From Eonycteris spelaea (Eukaryota > Chordata > Mammalia > Chiroptera > Pteropodidae), in the NCBI GenBank assembly GCA_003508835.1, contig PUFA01000116.1, positions 5,084,001-5,148,000 of the forward strand: a stretch of 64,000 bases of DNA, in the 5' to 3' direction. Positions 22,980 through 36,335 of this stretch are shown one piece after another. The position numbers were made by a program, and so were the translations under genes. The notes beneath the pieces are model-generated. The model did not search any database, was not told where the DNA came from, and was given only the letters and a program-made list of their open reading frames with translations. Position 1 is the first letter of the stretch. Every line of letters starts with the position of its first letter.

Positions 22980-23450
22980 AATAATTTCAAAGTTTTCTTT
23001 TAGAAAAAAATTAGACCCTCAAATTCCTATTTTAAAATTGGGATTATATTATACAGACTGTTTTTAACTACCATTTTCACATAACATATGAATATTTTTA
23101 TGTATTAAAATATTTTACAGATATTACTTAAAATTAGCTCAATATTCCATTATATCACAATTTAATTTCTTATTGTTAGAAATTTTTTATTCTTATTTCT
23201 CTTATGTTTAGTAACATTGAGGTTAATACTTTTGAAATTGAAATTTTGTCCATACTCATGATTATTTCTTTAGGATATACTGTAAAAGTAAAATTCCAGG
23301 TACTAAAGGTATAGACATTTCAAAATTTTTGATGCCTATTGCCAGCTTCCTTGCAGAAAATCTGTACCAATTTCATCTGACAGTGTGTGAGAATCATGAC
23401 TCTTTCTCACATCAATACTAAATATTGTGTTATATCTTTTGTGAACTTGG
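22980..23450 (-). repeat. Old LINE-1 (L1M-type) fragment, antisense
   Basis: Degraded forms of well-known antisense L1M phrases: 'AATATTCCATTATATCAC', 'TTTAGGATATACTGTAAAAG', 'TTGATGCCTATTGCCAGCTT' and 'CTGTACCAATTTCA'. Confidence 0.6.
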
Positions 23451-24420
23451 TAAGTTAATAATTTTATGCAATTTAAATTTATATTTCAACAATTTCTTAA
23501 CATGTTTTCTTTGAGTAAATCATCTGTTCCAGCCTCTGCTCTAAGTTCTAGAGGGACAGTAGTGGATAAGGTAGACATATTCTGAAGGGAAAACAAATAA
23601 TGAAGAAATAGGGTGTTGTATTTGTTGTCTGTGCCTCACATTTTCATTTAGAGGAGAAGTCTCTCTACCCCTGATGCCAACACTTTGGGGTATAACTGCC
23701 TTTCTTTGTCCTCTAATATATATGATTTGTGAAACAAGAAAAAGGAACTATGGATGCCCTTTTCTGCTCTGTGTTTTGGTCATGTATATTTCTGCTCCTT
23801 TAGGTTAAAGCCCACAGGAGTGTGTCTGTTCTGTCTGGTGACAGGGGTGGGCTAATAGCTATGATTTCAATTTCGGGAGAAATTTTTTTAAAGACATAAA
23901 CCATGTTTTCCAAACATACCAATAAAACATTCTTAATTTCTACCTGATTCCTGTGTCTATTTCTGTTTTTTTTCAGACTTGGAGCAAGGAAAGGTCATGG
24001 GTAATTACCACCCCTAAAACACCAGGAATACACAAATAAATAAAAGATTTGTTGATAGTAAACAGTACCATGAAAGAAATAAACATAATGACATACAGCG
24101 ACTTGGTTTGAAGGGGGCTTCTTTAGAGGGGACTATCAGGAAAGGTTGTTCCCAAGCGAAGACACCTAGGCAGAATCTACACGACGAAGGGAGAGCCGCC
24201 CCTACGGCCGGAGTGGACAGGGCTCTACACAGGGAACAGTAAAGGCAAAGTCCTCAGGCAGGAAAGAGTCGGTGAGTTTGGGGAGCAGAAAGAAATACAG
24301 TGGACCTGAAACATAGTGACCAAGAGGTTGTAAATATTTGTTCTGACCTTGATTTATTCTCAAAATTTTGGAATTGTAAAAGTTTGATGGATTAAAATAT
24401 TTGACTACTTTTATAAAACA
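23451..24420. other. Intergenic, nothing recognised
   Basis: No coding or repeat call supported, apart from about 20 bases of L1 3'-like sequence at 24420-24442 ('ACCATGCAGCCATTAAAAAG'). Confidence 0.4.
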
Positions 24421-24450
24421 GAATACCATGCAGCCATTAAAAAGGACAAT

Positions 24451-25595
24451 ACTGGGGAAGATTCAAGATGGCGTAGAAGATAAAGGCTGTACACGCCTCT
24501 TCTAGCGACCACACCAAAACTGCCACAAAACTACAGAGCAACCAGTAGGCAGTCACCGGAGGTCTGGCTAAACAGAAGCCCCACGATAGGTCACCTCAAA
24601 TAACAGGTCACCTCAAAACGGTAGGTGGGGCGGAGACGCGGAACGGCCGGGTTCCAGAGCCCCAGCGGCACTGAGACTCAGGAGGCTATCTTGGCTGCGG
24701 AGCCCCCTTTTCTACCTGAGGAGCGAGGGGTCCCCAGCCTCACACCAGACTCCCCGGCCAGAGCTCCAGTGCTGGGACGAGGAGCCCCCACGACCTCTGG
24801 CTGTGAAAACCAGTGGAGGCTTCCGCAGGGGACACGGGGGGCTGTGGGAAGCAGAAACCTTCCTCTTAAAGGGCCCACGCCCAGTCGTACCCACTGACGG
24901 ACGTGCTCTCTCTGGGCTCCAGCGCAGGGGCAGCTGCTTGAGGGGTGCCAGGGACACACAGGGAGGTGCTGAGCTGTCAGGCTTCAGGGCGAGGGCTGGA
25001 GGGGCGGTTTGCTCCTGGACAGAGGTGTAGGCAGAAGCTATCGTTCCTTCGTGGAGCCCTCCCCTCTTCCCATCCTGCAGATGCAGCCGCCATTAATCTG
25101 GATAACACAAGTTGCTCTGCCTCTCTTAACTTGTGGGCCCACCAAAGCCGCTTCCAGTGGTTTATTCCATAGAAACAGGCTCTCCTGGTTCCTGCTGTGA
25201 ACTTTCATAAAATCCTTCAAAGGCTCACAAAACCCAAAGAAGCAGTATCTGGCCTCAGTCTACCCTTACCTCTTGCTGAGCAGCCCCAAACCCTGCACTC
25301 GTGGCAGCTGGCCTCTGTTTGGCCTTGACCCTTCGAGGCACTTTATAAGCCCAGCACAGGTGACAGCCATATGTGGATTGCTTGGTTTCTACAACCAGGT
25401 GGCCCCATAGGTGCACAGGCTGCAGCTGAACCTGGCCCACAGCTAGACTCCTCTCAGGTCTGTGCCAAGGGACCCCACAGCACACCTACTATATAAAGTG
25501 ACTCTACTAAGACTGGGAGACTCAGGAGCCCTATCTAATACATAGAAACAGACACAAGGAGACAGCCAAAATGGGGAGACATTATCAGGGAAAAA
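24451..25595 (+). mobile_element. LINE-1 5'UTR, 5'-end-only copy
   Basis: It opens with 'GGAAGATTCAAGATGGCG', the typical start of laurasiatherian L1s, followed by 'CGACCACACCAAAACTGCCA'. A GC- and CpG-rich promoter region follows to about 25040, then sequence collinear with 63100-63660, ending near the 'CAGCCAAAATGGGGAGAC' phrase that precedes ORF1. ORF1, ORF2 and the 3'UTR are absent. Open frames within it are L1 5'UTR noise. Confidence 0.8.
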
Positions 25596-28500
25596 AACAA
25601 GACATTTTCATTTTGGAAAACTTCATGATATATTACAGAACTAAAGCTGTACAGTATTCCTGCTCATTTTGGGGGTAATCCTCACCATGTTGTAATAGGA
25701 ATGTCAAATCTGAGCAGATTTTCTTAGAGCATCAAATGAGATCATTAAGCTACTGCCATTACGAAAAATAGTTAACCTTTGACAGGAAAGGGAAAATTGA
25801 AAACTCAATCTTATTTTTCTTTATAGTTTTTTTTTCTGAATTGTCCTGATAGAGAAAAAGATCAAGATCTTCTATTGACTAAAAGTAGACATAGATCCTA
25901 AATCAGGTTGAAAATTAATGCCACACCCATCCAAATGTAAATGAGACTACAAGCAAAGCAAAATTCTGATGTTGCACAATCAAAAACAAGTGACCTCTGT
26001 TGTTCAGAGAAGCGCACTTCAATGCCTTTTTACTTTTCTTATCAGTTAATATGGTTTCTGAGGATTTCAAGTTAAAAACCAAAAGAATGAAAAAATAAAT
26101 AATTTAAACTAGTATCTGTAAATGCAGAAACAGAAGTGACAGGAAATTTAGCTGTCATCTAGTGCAGGAGTCTTTCTGTCAGTTTCTTAGGAAAACACTC
26201 TTAGAATTAGCCTTACTAGCAGAAATTGTATATCCAAATTCATACAGGCCTCCTCTTTCCCTAGATACTGCTCGAGTGATGTGTCCCAAAGTTGGTCTCT
26301 GTGAATTCCCTATATCTACATTTCTGTTGTAGACCAACGTGCTTAGTAGTAATCAGCATGCCATGAAGTTGCAAATCTGAGAGGCATCTGCTCTCTTTCC
26401 GGTGAACTTATGTATCTATGCCTACATGCATTTAGTGTTTCTCTTAAAAGAAGGTGGTCATCTTAGACTGACTTCCTGCTGTGAGTGGACCCTTCATTGG
26501 AGCTCCCAGGAAATAGCAGAAAATATTTCACTTTGTGAAGTATCTTACAAAGTCAATCAAATATTGTTAATGTTATTTGAGATGATACACTTCTGACTTT
26601 CTTAACAAATTTATTTTTAAATCCATGTCAGCTGAGTACAGTAAAAGTATATAAATTGATCCGACTCACAGATATATAAAATGGAAACTATCCACTTTTA
26701 CAGACAATATAAATTTAAAGACAGACTAGAATACGGCCCTTTGTGGATACCCCAAATTCTGTGTTAATAGGATCCCCTGGATGAAGCTAAATAGGAGGGC
26801 TCAGGGAGCTCTAACTCCCTGAAACTTTCAAAGACATGAACGTTGTGTAAATGTTTAAGACTCTTCTCAAAAAGCACATTCTGTCATGATGGGGAGTAAA
26901 GAACAAAAGTAATGGCAGAAAATTAGACAGTGACATCAGAAAAAGTCCCATATGTATGTGTTTAGAGCTAATAAAGACACAGGAAGCTGGAAAGACTGAA
27001 TCTCTTTTCAAGGATAGTTTTGAATGAGTCATAGGAGACATTGGGAAGTGAAATGTGACTAAGAGCTTGAGAGTAGGGGCAGGCAGGCTGAATACAGGGC
27101 CTGCGGCCAGGGGAGCCTGTCTGAGCCTGAGATGGAATGCTGGGCATGCACAGGGGGCTCGCTGTGGTGTATGCAGCTGTCACCTACTGCCCCCAGGCAG
27201 GGGTTGGAGGACAGCAGGCACATGGATGCTTCAGCTATTAAATATGCAAGTCAGTAGCTTTCTTTTCCCAAATGATTAGAACTGACTAATCAAAGTTCAT
27301 AATTAAAACAATCTAGAATTACAGTTTTACATGTAATGCTTTTTTGGTAAGGTATTTCTAAAATAAACTAGCCTAGAAAAAAAAATATTTCTAAATGTCA
27401 GGAATAGAGGCACATAGAATTCTTAGTGAAACAACTGATTTTATCTGATGCAAACTATAGATAAACAGTATGTAATCCTGGATGTAAATTGTATTTTTTT
27501 TACAGTTTTGTAGGAAGATCTTAAGGAGACACCTCTATAATGGTGGCTACCTACACACACTAATTGTTGACAGCTCGTTTGTGAGGACAGGGAAAGTAAA
27601 AAGTATAGCATAAAATGGAAACAACTTTTAAAAAAATTATTGGCATGGTACTGCATTTTGAGTTTCCCAAGTTCAAGGAACCAGTCTGTTTTTGTTTTTG
27701 ATTCTCATCTGAGAAAAAGCCCGGAGCAGATACAGCAGAGACAGACATCTGAAATAAAGATTTAAGTGCCCACTCTGGGTACACATTAAAGTAAGAACTT
27801 CAGTGCACAGAATAAGAGGGAAAGCTTCATGAATCCATTTCTATGTTCTTCATAGCATAAAGATTAGCAGGAACTGAGAAAAGCAAGATCTTTAAAGATG
27901 AAAGCAGCATGGTCAAACATTAACAGCGTTGGTCAGACCATTATTCCAATCTCAATTATGCAAGGTGAACTCCATGAACTTGAGTCACTTATTATTCTAA
28001 ACCTCACTGTTTTTATATGTAAAATAGTGAAAACAGATGCCTAAAGGGCTATATAAAAAATAATGATATTGAAATTGTACATATTGGGAGCTAAAGGACT
28101 GATGTGAATAAATACCATTAAACTGGTAAACATTAAGAGTTAAATGTTAGTCGTTATCAATAGTATTAAAGAGACCACAAAATTTAAGAAGAATCCATAT
28201 CACTGGGATTAGAGAGCCAACAGAATCATGGTATAGTAAATTCTTTCAGATTTATCTTGCTTTTCTTTTTGGTTATTTTTGAGATTATATTAAAAATATA
28301 CAATTTTACTTTCATTTCTATTAATGTTTTCATATAATGATTTTTTAAATTAAGTTTAAAAAGGAATATAAAGAAATGGAGGAATCTCTTAAAGTAACTT
28401 CACTCCTGCATTGAAGAAGAAAATACAGGAGAGAGAAATCTTATGGAATGAAAGGGGGCCATATTTAAAACACTGACCCAAAGTAAAAGTTGCTATTGAT

Positions 28501-28639
28501 CACTTCCAGTGAGAGCCCTAGCATTCTGGGGCAACACGATTGGTTATTTTCGCATTTAGAAATTATTCACCATCTCCATTAGTTACTTTGACACTTGGCT
28601 TGATCCTAACAAGTATTATAATTTAGAAAACAAACAACC
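25596..28639. other. Intergenic, nothing recognised
   Basis: Mostly AT-rich. A GC-richer patch at 27060-27240 has no recognised identity. No gene model supported. Confidence 0.4.
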
Positions 28640-28830
28640 ATGGATTCTAAGCAGAACTGCCTAGATTAAAATCCCAGCTTTGCTACATACTAGCTTTCTG
28701 ACCTCCCTGTGCCTCTCTGTTCCTCAGTTTCCCCATCTGCAAAATGTGGTGACTAATAAACCCTACCTCATAGGACAGTTGAGAGAATCAAATGAATTAA
28801 CTTATAGAAGACACTTAATAAATACTTAAA
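28640..28830 (+). repeat. MIR SINE
   Basis: It shows the MIR core and 3' part: 'CTAGCTTTCTGACCTC', 'CTCAGTTTCCCCATCTGC', 'AAAATG', 'CCTACCTCATAGGAC' and 'GAGAGAATCAAATGA'. Ancient tRNA-derived SINE, sense on the plus strand. Confidence 0.88.
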
Positions 28831-30179
28831 GATATATTATTAAGTATTTGGAAGCCATCATTGAGAGTAACTTCTGGAGCCAATAATCATGAGGAAACAT
28901 GTCACATGCTTAATATTCTTGTGCTAAAATAAGGACCCAAAAAGAGAATCCTTATGCAAACAGATGCTGCATTTTACTTCGAAGACAATGTCATCTATTT
29001 CCTGGACAAGTGAGAGGTGGGTCCCGTTTGGTCAATGTTCCCACGAATTTGCAGGGACAGGCAGTTAGCAGGGTGAGGAAAGATCAGTCTTGGGGCAAAC
29101 AAACCACTTAGCTCTGACTGCAGGATTTTTTAATTGTAGAAAGAGGCACCTGGGCTGTGTGGCCCCTGAAGTTCCTTGTAGCCCTGTAGCCACATCATAT
29201 GCACGCAGGTGGTTAGCTAATTCCTCCTCTCCCAACACAGTCACAACAAAGTCATGAGCTGCCATGTGAGGACAATGAGGAGGGTTCTAGAGGGTCAGCA
29301 TCATGGTCACCCATGGAAATATGTAGCCAGTGGTCCCTGGAGATCCCTTCAGGATCCTGGTTATGAAAATGGAAGGCATTTTGTCATTGATGCTTAAAGC
29401 CAGTGATTGCATCCACCCTCCTTTTCCCATTTTCATCTGCATACCCAGCCTCAGGGCTGATGAACCTCTTTTAACTTACAGTGGTATCATCTGTGTTCTG
29501 CTCTTCAAACATGGCACTGGGCTTAGAAGAAACTTCACAGAGAAGAAGGATGGGATTGATTGCCCTCTCTAATGGAGCCTCATCAAGAGGTAATACCCAG
29601 ATACACAGCTCTAATCACAGACTGTTACGATAGACTTGCTTCTGTAAATGAAGACTTTTTCTATCATTTGAACCCAACTCCCTTCCCAGAGACACAAATA
29701 ATGATTCAGGGGGCAGACCATGTGGAATTACATCTACTCACATTTTCCCCGGAGAGACTGAAAGACTGCTACTTTCCTCTGGCAAGTGAACCAATGAATT
29801 CATTTCCCATGTTTATTCATTGTGTTCTTTCAGTAACCTATGGGGATTTTTGTGTGTTTGGGAGTTGTATGTGTATGCTTCTGTGGGTTTGGGATTGTAT
29901 GAGGCCAGAATGCCTCTTAACCACACAAAGCCATGGCACAGAAAATGAAATTCAAGATTTTGTCATAAATTAATTTCTTTCAATACATATTTTATCAGTC
30001 TTAAAACTGCTCCACTCTAATTTCTCCTGTGTGACTGTAGAGGGGAGGCTGTGATTACTTCATCTTTCATGGTTTGGGCCCCATGGACCCTGTAAAGACA
30101 GCATTTAGGAGAAATAGATATCTCCCAATGGAGAAAATGTTATTGCCAAATAATCACTGCATATGTCTCACAAATGCTT
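28831..30179. other. Intergenic, nothing recognised
   Basis: A 137-codon open frame at 29560-29973 has no recognised domain and ordinary AT-rich composition. I treat it as chance. Confidence 0.4.
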
Positions 30180-30430
30180 TTTGTTAAATTTATTGGGGTG
30201 ACACTGGTTAATAAACTTATATAGGCTTCAAGTGTACAGTTCAATACTATATCACACGTATATTTGCATTGTGTTTTTACCACCCAGAGTTAAGTTTTCT
30301 TCTGCCACCTTTTATTTGACCCCCTTTACCTTTATCTCACAAATTTTTTGACTTGGCAATTTAGATATACCTCTCAATTTTCTTTAGTTTTCCCCCCATT
30401 TATAATATCCCCAGATTTATGAGCCACATT
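30180..30430 (-). repeat. LINE-1 3'-end fragment, antisense
   Basis: 'TTATTGGGGTGACACTGGTTAA', 'TTCAAGTGTACAGTTCAATA' and 'TTTTTACCACCCAGAGTTAA' phrases are typical of antisense L1 3' ends in laurasiatherian mammals. Confidence 0.65.
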
Positions 30431-30491
30431 TTTATTCTTTTGTCATGGGTTAAAGCCCACAGTTAAAATAAAAAATGAATGAATCAATCAA

Positions 30492-30545
30492 TCTTTCTCT
30501 CTCTTTCCCTCCTCCCTCCTTCCCCCTCCCTCCCTCTCTCCCTCA
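30492..30545. repeat. CT-rich polypyrimidine tract
   Basis: CTCTCT/CCTCCCTC low-complexity run. Confidence 0.9.
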
Positions 30546-33239
30546 GTGATAACATTTGATGATTGTAAAGTCCTTCCAGTTCTAACTTCCTGAGTATACC
30601 TTAATCTAGTTCTCTAGACAATCTTATTTTTTAAAAACCGTGAAGGAAGGAGCACTTCAAAAAAAAAAAGTAATATGTTCTATCTATTGGAAAGCAGAAA
30701 AAAAATATATTTAAGCAGAGGCAACTTGGGGTTCTTAAAATAATCTGCATTCAATGGTGCCTCAATCCACTTACCTCATTATTCTCCAACACACACACTC
30801 TATTTCATTCAGTTACTACTCTCTAACACTCTCACTCTTGAAAATCTTATTCCTGTTGTCAAGTCAGTTTTTATCCTTGAATTACCCACCCATTTGACTT
30901 CAAACATAATTTCCATTTAATGGAGCCTTGTTCAACTATCTCAACCAAAATTGTATTCCCTTCTCTGTTAAACTAAAAGCACTTATTACAACATCCTTCA
31001 AAATTGTGCTTAAATGCTTCCTTTTTTTTTTTTTTACTTTTAGTATTCTTTTAATTCTTCCTATATTTTTCAAGCAAAACAAGATTATTACAGAAAAATA
31101 AATTTCACTCACCAGCACCTAGATAAAGCTAAGGATAATAATTTGGTGCATGTTCATTCAGATATGCATAATTTACTTATTTCTCTTGATGAAGACAATA
31201 TAATGACATTTAACACAACTTACTGTGGATACAAAGAAGTAAGATTCATCTCTTTTTTTTTTCATTTCTAATCTTTGAAATGCCAAAGCAAAAACATTTA
31301 CTCTTAAAACGCTTAGACTTCTTGTGTTATTAATATTAAAATTTTATATTTTAGTAAGCCTAAATATTATAAAGTATACATTACTGATGGCCCTTTAATA
31401 AATAAAGGCAATTTAGAGATAAAAATGTTTACAGATCACAATTAAATACAATACATACAGCTGCATCTAAATATCATTTTAATATTCTGCCATCTCTGAG
31501 ACAGAAATTCTTCCTTCACAGACCTCGAGTCCTTTCTTAGTTTTTTAAAAAGTCGACGGCACATAGAATTTCAATGAGATAATGAAAAAGATAAAATAAG
31601 CAATACTGAGAAATTAGAAGTGTTTGTGACTGCTTTCACTGTAACTTCTGCCAAGGTACACCTTTTTAACTGTACGATGCTATTGTAGGATGAGCTCCGC
31701 TGAAACAGAGGAGTAAACCGAGAAAGTCGAAGACATGATATTAATGACTAAGGGGTCCAACACAGAATAAAGGCAGATGAAATTGCTAGGAAGCAACCAG
31801 TCCAAATAGAACAGAAATTTCCTGAGAGATGAATATGTTATCTGAGATGACCAAAGGGACTGAAAGGTACAGAAAGCCTTAGCAATAGGCACAAAGAATC
31901 CAGACAGAGAGAAAAGCGGGTAATCAGCTAACATAACCTTTACTACTTGCAGCTATAAGCATTAAATTGATACACTCTTTCAGCTAAAAAGTCAGGTGAG
32001 AGAAAATACTGACCTACTAGAGTTTCTTTGTCAAACTTATTGCCACTGCTGTTCAATAGCTCAATACCCTAGAGTTCTCTGCATGAATATATATAGATTC
32101 AAGGCTAATAGACAGATAGATTAATACTTTTAACAAAAATGTAATCTCATGACATTTTAGGAAAATATTCTGACTTTTGTTTTTTGTATAAAACAAATAT
32201 TTTCCCAGTATGAAAATAAGTTAAGTGATTCAGAAAAATACAAGTATATCCCACACATTTGGTTAGTGGAATCCCACATATATCTAGGCTCTTAGAGAAA
32301 CATGAGAAAAAGATAAACAGAAAATGATAAATATTTTTATATAAATTTATTCATACTTCTATTTTTAAACATATATATAATGTAGCAACAAGAAAAATGT
32401 CTACTATCTAAGTAAAGTATTTATTCTACTTCAGAGTCCTTTTTTAAATAGTGTAAGGTAAGATTCTTAATATAATATCCTTGATAAAGAAATAATTTTT
32501 CATGACAGAGGTTGTGGCTATTAGGTTTTTAAACATTTTGCCTTTTTTTGAGAATCAATTGGATCTCTAAAACTAAAAAATGAGGAAAATGGCGTACTTC
32601 AACTTCCTACTACTGAAGGTTTAAGACGGCTTGCTTCAGGACGTAAACTATTTACAGATACAACAACTTGTCTGCCCGACGGCCATTACACCCTTCTCTG
32701 TTGACCTAGCATGCGCTGATTTTCTTCAGGCAGAAAAATGATTAGAGAAAGTAGGCCTTACTTTGAGCCACAGGAAATTAAACTATGACTGACCTAAGCC
32801 AAGCTCTGAATTGCATCCTTTTTGGTCAGTGACTGGTACAGAGATGGTCATTTGGCTCAATTCCGGCTAATGGAATACAAGGAAAAATCTCCTGAGAGGC
32901 AGTGCTTCTAGAAGATTGTCCTTCCTGATAAAAAGCGAAAGAGGGGCAAATAATTTCTATTTGCTTTTTAAAAATCAGTTATAAATATTGTTATGTCAGA
33001 AAATTCCCCGCAGAACATCTGAAAATGTCCTCATCCACCATATGGCCAGGAAAAAAATCTTAGTCTGCTTTCATTCTTAAAGTTTAATTTTCTAAAGTGA
33101 TTTGGTAAAAAGATAAACTGGAGTAATATAATAGAAAGTCACCTAGAAGTGAAAAGTGAAACTCTGAAATATGCTGGTCTATGAGGAGGTAATATTTGAG
33201 ACCTGATAAAATAAAAGATCTGATAGAAGTGGATTCTAC
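30546..33239. other. Intergenic, AT-rich, nothing recognised
   Basis: No supported gene, RNA or named repeat. Confidence 0.4.
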
Positions 33240-33860
33240 ATCTTATCTTTTCACTCTTTATGCTCTTTATTAATAGAAATTCTTAATTTCAATCCAGTCA
33301 AATTTATCAAAGGTATCTTTTGTGGCCAATAATTTCGTATATTATTTTTTAAAAACCTTCCCCTTATTCTCTTCTAAAAGTTTTATAGTTCTGCCTTTGA
33401 CACTTAGGTCTTGAAAACACTAAAACTAAGTTTTCCACATGCTAGACTATTCATACGGTTACTCAATTGTGCCAGTAGCACTTGCTGCAAAGCCCTTCCT
33501 TTTTCCAGTGATCTACCATGCCACATATTTCCTAGAGCAAGTGGTTATAAAGGCATGAATCTGCTTCTATGCCTTGTATTCTGTTCAGTTTATTGATCAA
33601 TCCTTGGATAAATACCACCCAGTTTTATTTATTGGCACTTTATACTCCATTTTGTTATCTGGGGCTAGCCTTGTCCTTTTGCATTTTAGAATCAGCTTAT
33701 CAGGTTCTGTGATGTCAATTTGCAAATTTGGCTTTAGAGATATTTAAAATTTTTAGGGACTGACCAATATTAAACATTAGATTTTACATAAAAATTGAGG
33801 TCTCTTGCTTCCTTTAGAAAAACAGAAGATTTGTTACTTCTTGAAATTTACTGTAAGCAA
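33240..33860 (-). repeat. LINE-1 ORF2 3' segment, antisense and degraded
   Basis: The order of phrases ('TCTTCTAAAAGTTTTATAGTT', 'AATTGTGCCAGTAGCACTTG', 'TTCTGTTCAGTTTATTGATC', 'GCATTTTAGAATCAGCTTAT') matches antisense L1 ORF2, with heavy decay. Confidence 0.72.
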
Positions 33861-34919
33861 TAATCAGCTGAAGCTACTAAGAGACAGATCCGCTTCCATT
33901 TGTCAGTTTCTACTAATCTCAATTTTCTCCCAGAAACTGAAGCCTAGTGACACTTAAGTTTATCATTGCACTTACACTATTGGTTGCATATTTAGCTGAA
34001 AAAGTAAAGATTTATGCTCAAGATGAGTTCCTTAGTTCTCAATTTCAAACACATGGAAATTGGAGATCAAATATAAAATGCAGATCCCCAAATAAATAGC
34101 CAGAGTTAAAATGAGACGGTTCTCCCATACATCAGAAATGAATCAGAAACCCGACATGCTCCAAGTATGAAAGCAGAGAGTCATACTTGGAACTCAGCTC
34201 TGACGGAGCCGGGCAAGTTTTGGGAGACGAGGGTACCCATGGGATTTCTTGAAACAAAGCACTTGGGTTGAGGCCATAGAAGGAGGTATAAAACAAGCTA
34301 CCAGGTGGCTGGATAAGGAGACTATGAAGAAGTCAACATGCTTACTGGAGCTCTAATTAAATTACCAGAGCCTGAGACACTATTACAGGACCTGACTGTA
34401 GACAAAGGGTCCACAGAGCCAGGTGAAGAACAACAAAAACTCCAAGTCAAAAGATATGGAGAAAGAAAAAGTGAAAAAAAAATTAAAATCAAAATAATAA
34501 AAATAAGAAGACTTTCACTCAAATGTGGGCCTAAAAGCACACACATTTCACGTTAAAGAAGAAACACAAAGTAAGAACAGGAGTGAATCTCACAAACATA
34601 GTAATGAGTCAAAGGAAAATAAGAGAATACACACTTCATGTGTGTAAACAAATTTTTGTAAATAAATTTTTGCAATTCTGAATTGTATTCATCCACATAC
34701 TTTCAAATATTATTTCTTTAGACAATTGAGATGGCAAAGGAAAGATCCTGTGAGTCATTTACTTCATAAATTATTTGAAATCTTCACACTTTGCATTACA
34801 TAAAAGGCTACCTTTTGTAATATCTGTGCTAGTATAGTAGAAAATCTCATTTTCCACTGTCTCACTTATAAGTCATAATCCTTGTTCTTTAAAGACACAA
34901 TAAATGTAGGTAGAGGATA
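33861..34919. other. Intergenic, nothing recognised
   Basis: A- and T-rich. Short open frames only. Confidence 0.4.
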
Positions 34920-35165
34920 GTGTTAATAATTACCAATTATCGAGCTATTATTGTGACTCATGGATTCTTCTGAACATTTTGCACATAGTATATCCTATTC
35001 ACAACCAACCTGTGAGTTTAATAATAGTGAACTTATTTTACATATAATAAATCTAAACTCCAAAAAAATTAACTATATTGCAAAATTTGCACATCAAGCA
35101 TCTGGCAGAACTTTGTTAAAACTTACCTCTATTTAAAATCAAATCATGTTTTTAACCCTTGCTGG
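34920..35165 (-). repeat. MIR SINE, antisense and degraded
   Basis: The layout fits antisense MIR: 'CCTATTCACAACCAACCTGTGA', 'TTATTTTACATATAATAAATC', then '...CATCAAGCATCTGGCAGAAC' and 'CATGTTTTTAACCCTTGCTG'. Confidence 0.6.
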
Positions 35166-36335
35166 TCATAGAGTAATGTCTACATAACACATATCCTTAC
35201 AAAAGGACGCATTGTAAGAAAGAAGTCCACATATTTTCCTCTTTGAAAACATTTTTCAAAAAGAAATCCTTACTTTAAAAGTTGATATTTCCCGTTGATA
35301 CAGTTTAAGTTCTTAGGTTTAATTTAGTACATAATTGGAGGCAAGTGTGGAAAAGAACAAAAAGTCTCTCGATACAGCCTTTGCCACTATTTCTTGTTTT
35401 CTACCACTTCAAGTGTTAAAGAGTTTCATGTTTGATTAAAACGTTATTTAACTTACTTCAAATCTGTCAATTTAAAAGGAAATTATTTCTGATCATTATA
35501 GCTCTAGTACCATTGGTCAACTAGTCAACATGACAATGAGAGTCTATTCTCATCTGCCAAAATGTTCTACATTTTGGTCATTTCCCACAGGAGGCAACTG
35601 ACCAAACCAATGAGAGAAAATAAATAATTCTCCAAAGACTCTCAGTCATTTTCATTCTGCTCTCCTTCGCTTGGCTCTACCATCCATGGTTCTCACTTAC
35701 ACTCCACAAGCAGAGAAAAGAGTGACAGAGATAGCGCCATATGTCTCACTTATTCATCAGCATGACATTCTTTCGGGTTTTCTTGTTATTTGTTAGTTGC
35801 ATCACAGCTATATCTTTAATTTTCTTTCTCTTTGAAGTCTGACTTATGATCTACCTGAAGCTGATTATGCCTCAGAAAACATCAAATATTTTAAATGTAG
35901 ATCTATTTTTGAAAGAGGTGACAACCACTACGTTTAAATTTAAAATATTTAGATAACTACATTATACATCTCTCCTAATTCCTACCTCTAAAAATCGGCC
36001 AATACCTTGCTTTATTCTACAAAATTTTGTTTACACATCCTGATTATGAAATAAAAAACATGCAAATTTATATCTGCTCATTCAGAATATTTCACATAAC
36101 CATATTAAAAGTGTGTACGCTATGCACAGTTGGAAGACATTTTTATATTCGTGTGGAGCACGGACAGGGAGGAAAGCTGAATGGGATTTCTTGGGAGGTA
36201 GTCATAGGAGAATTTCAAGAAAATGAAAAGGTTGAAAAGGGTGCCCTACAGCATGCTATGTATGCTGTGTAGGTATTGTCGAGATGACTTCTCAGGTCCT
36301 TTTCAACTCAGCTACTTTATTATTCTATAAGGCTT
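35166..36335. other. 3' side of the 36.3-kb receptor pseudogene, nothing recognised
   Basis: AT-rich; no named feature. Confidence 0.4.

Noticed and set aside
24625..25485. Cluster of short GC-rich open frames on both strands
   Set aside because: They are inside the L1 5'UTR; high GC gives chance open frames.
29560..29973. 137-codon plus-strand open frame
   Set aside because: No domain, ordinary composition, no splice or promoter context and no conservation evidence in the window.
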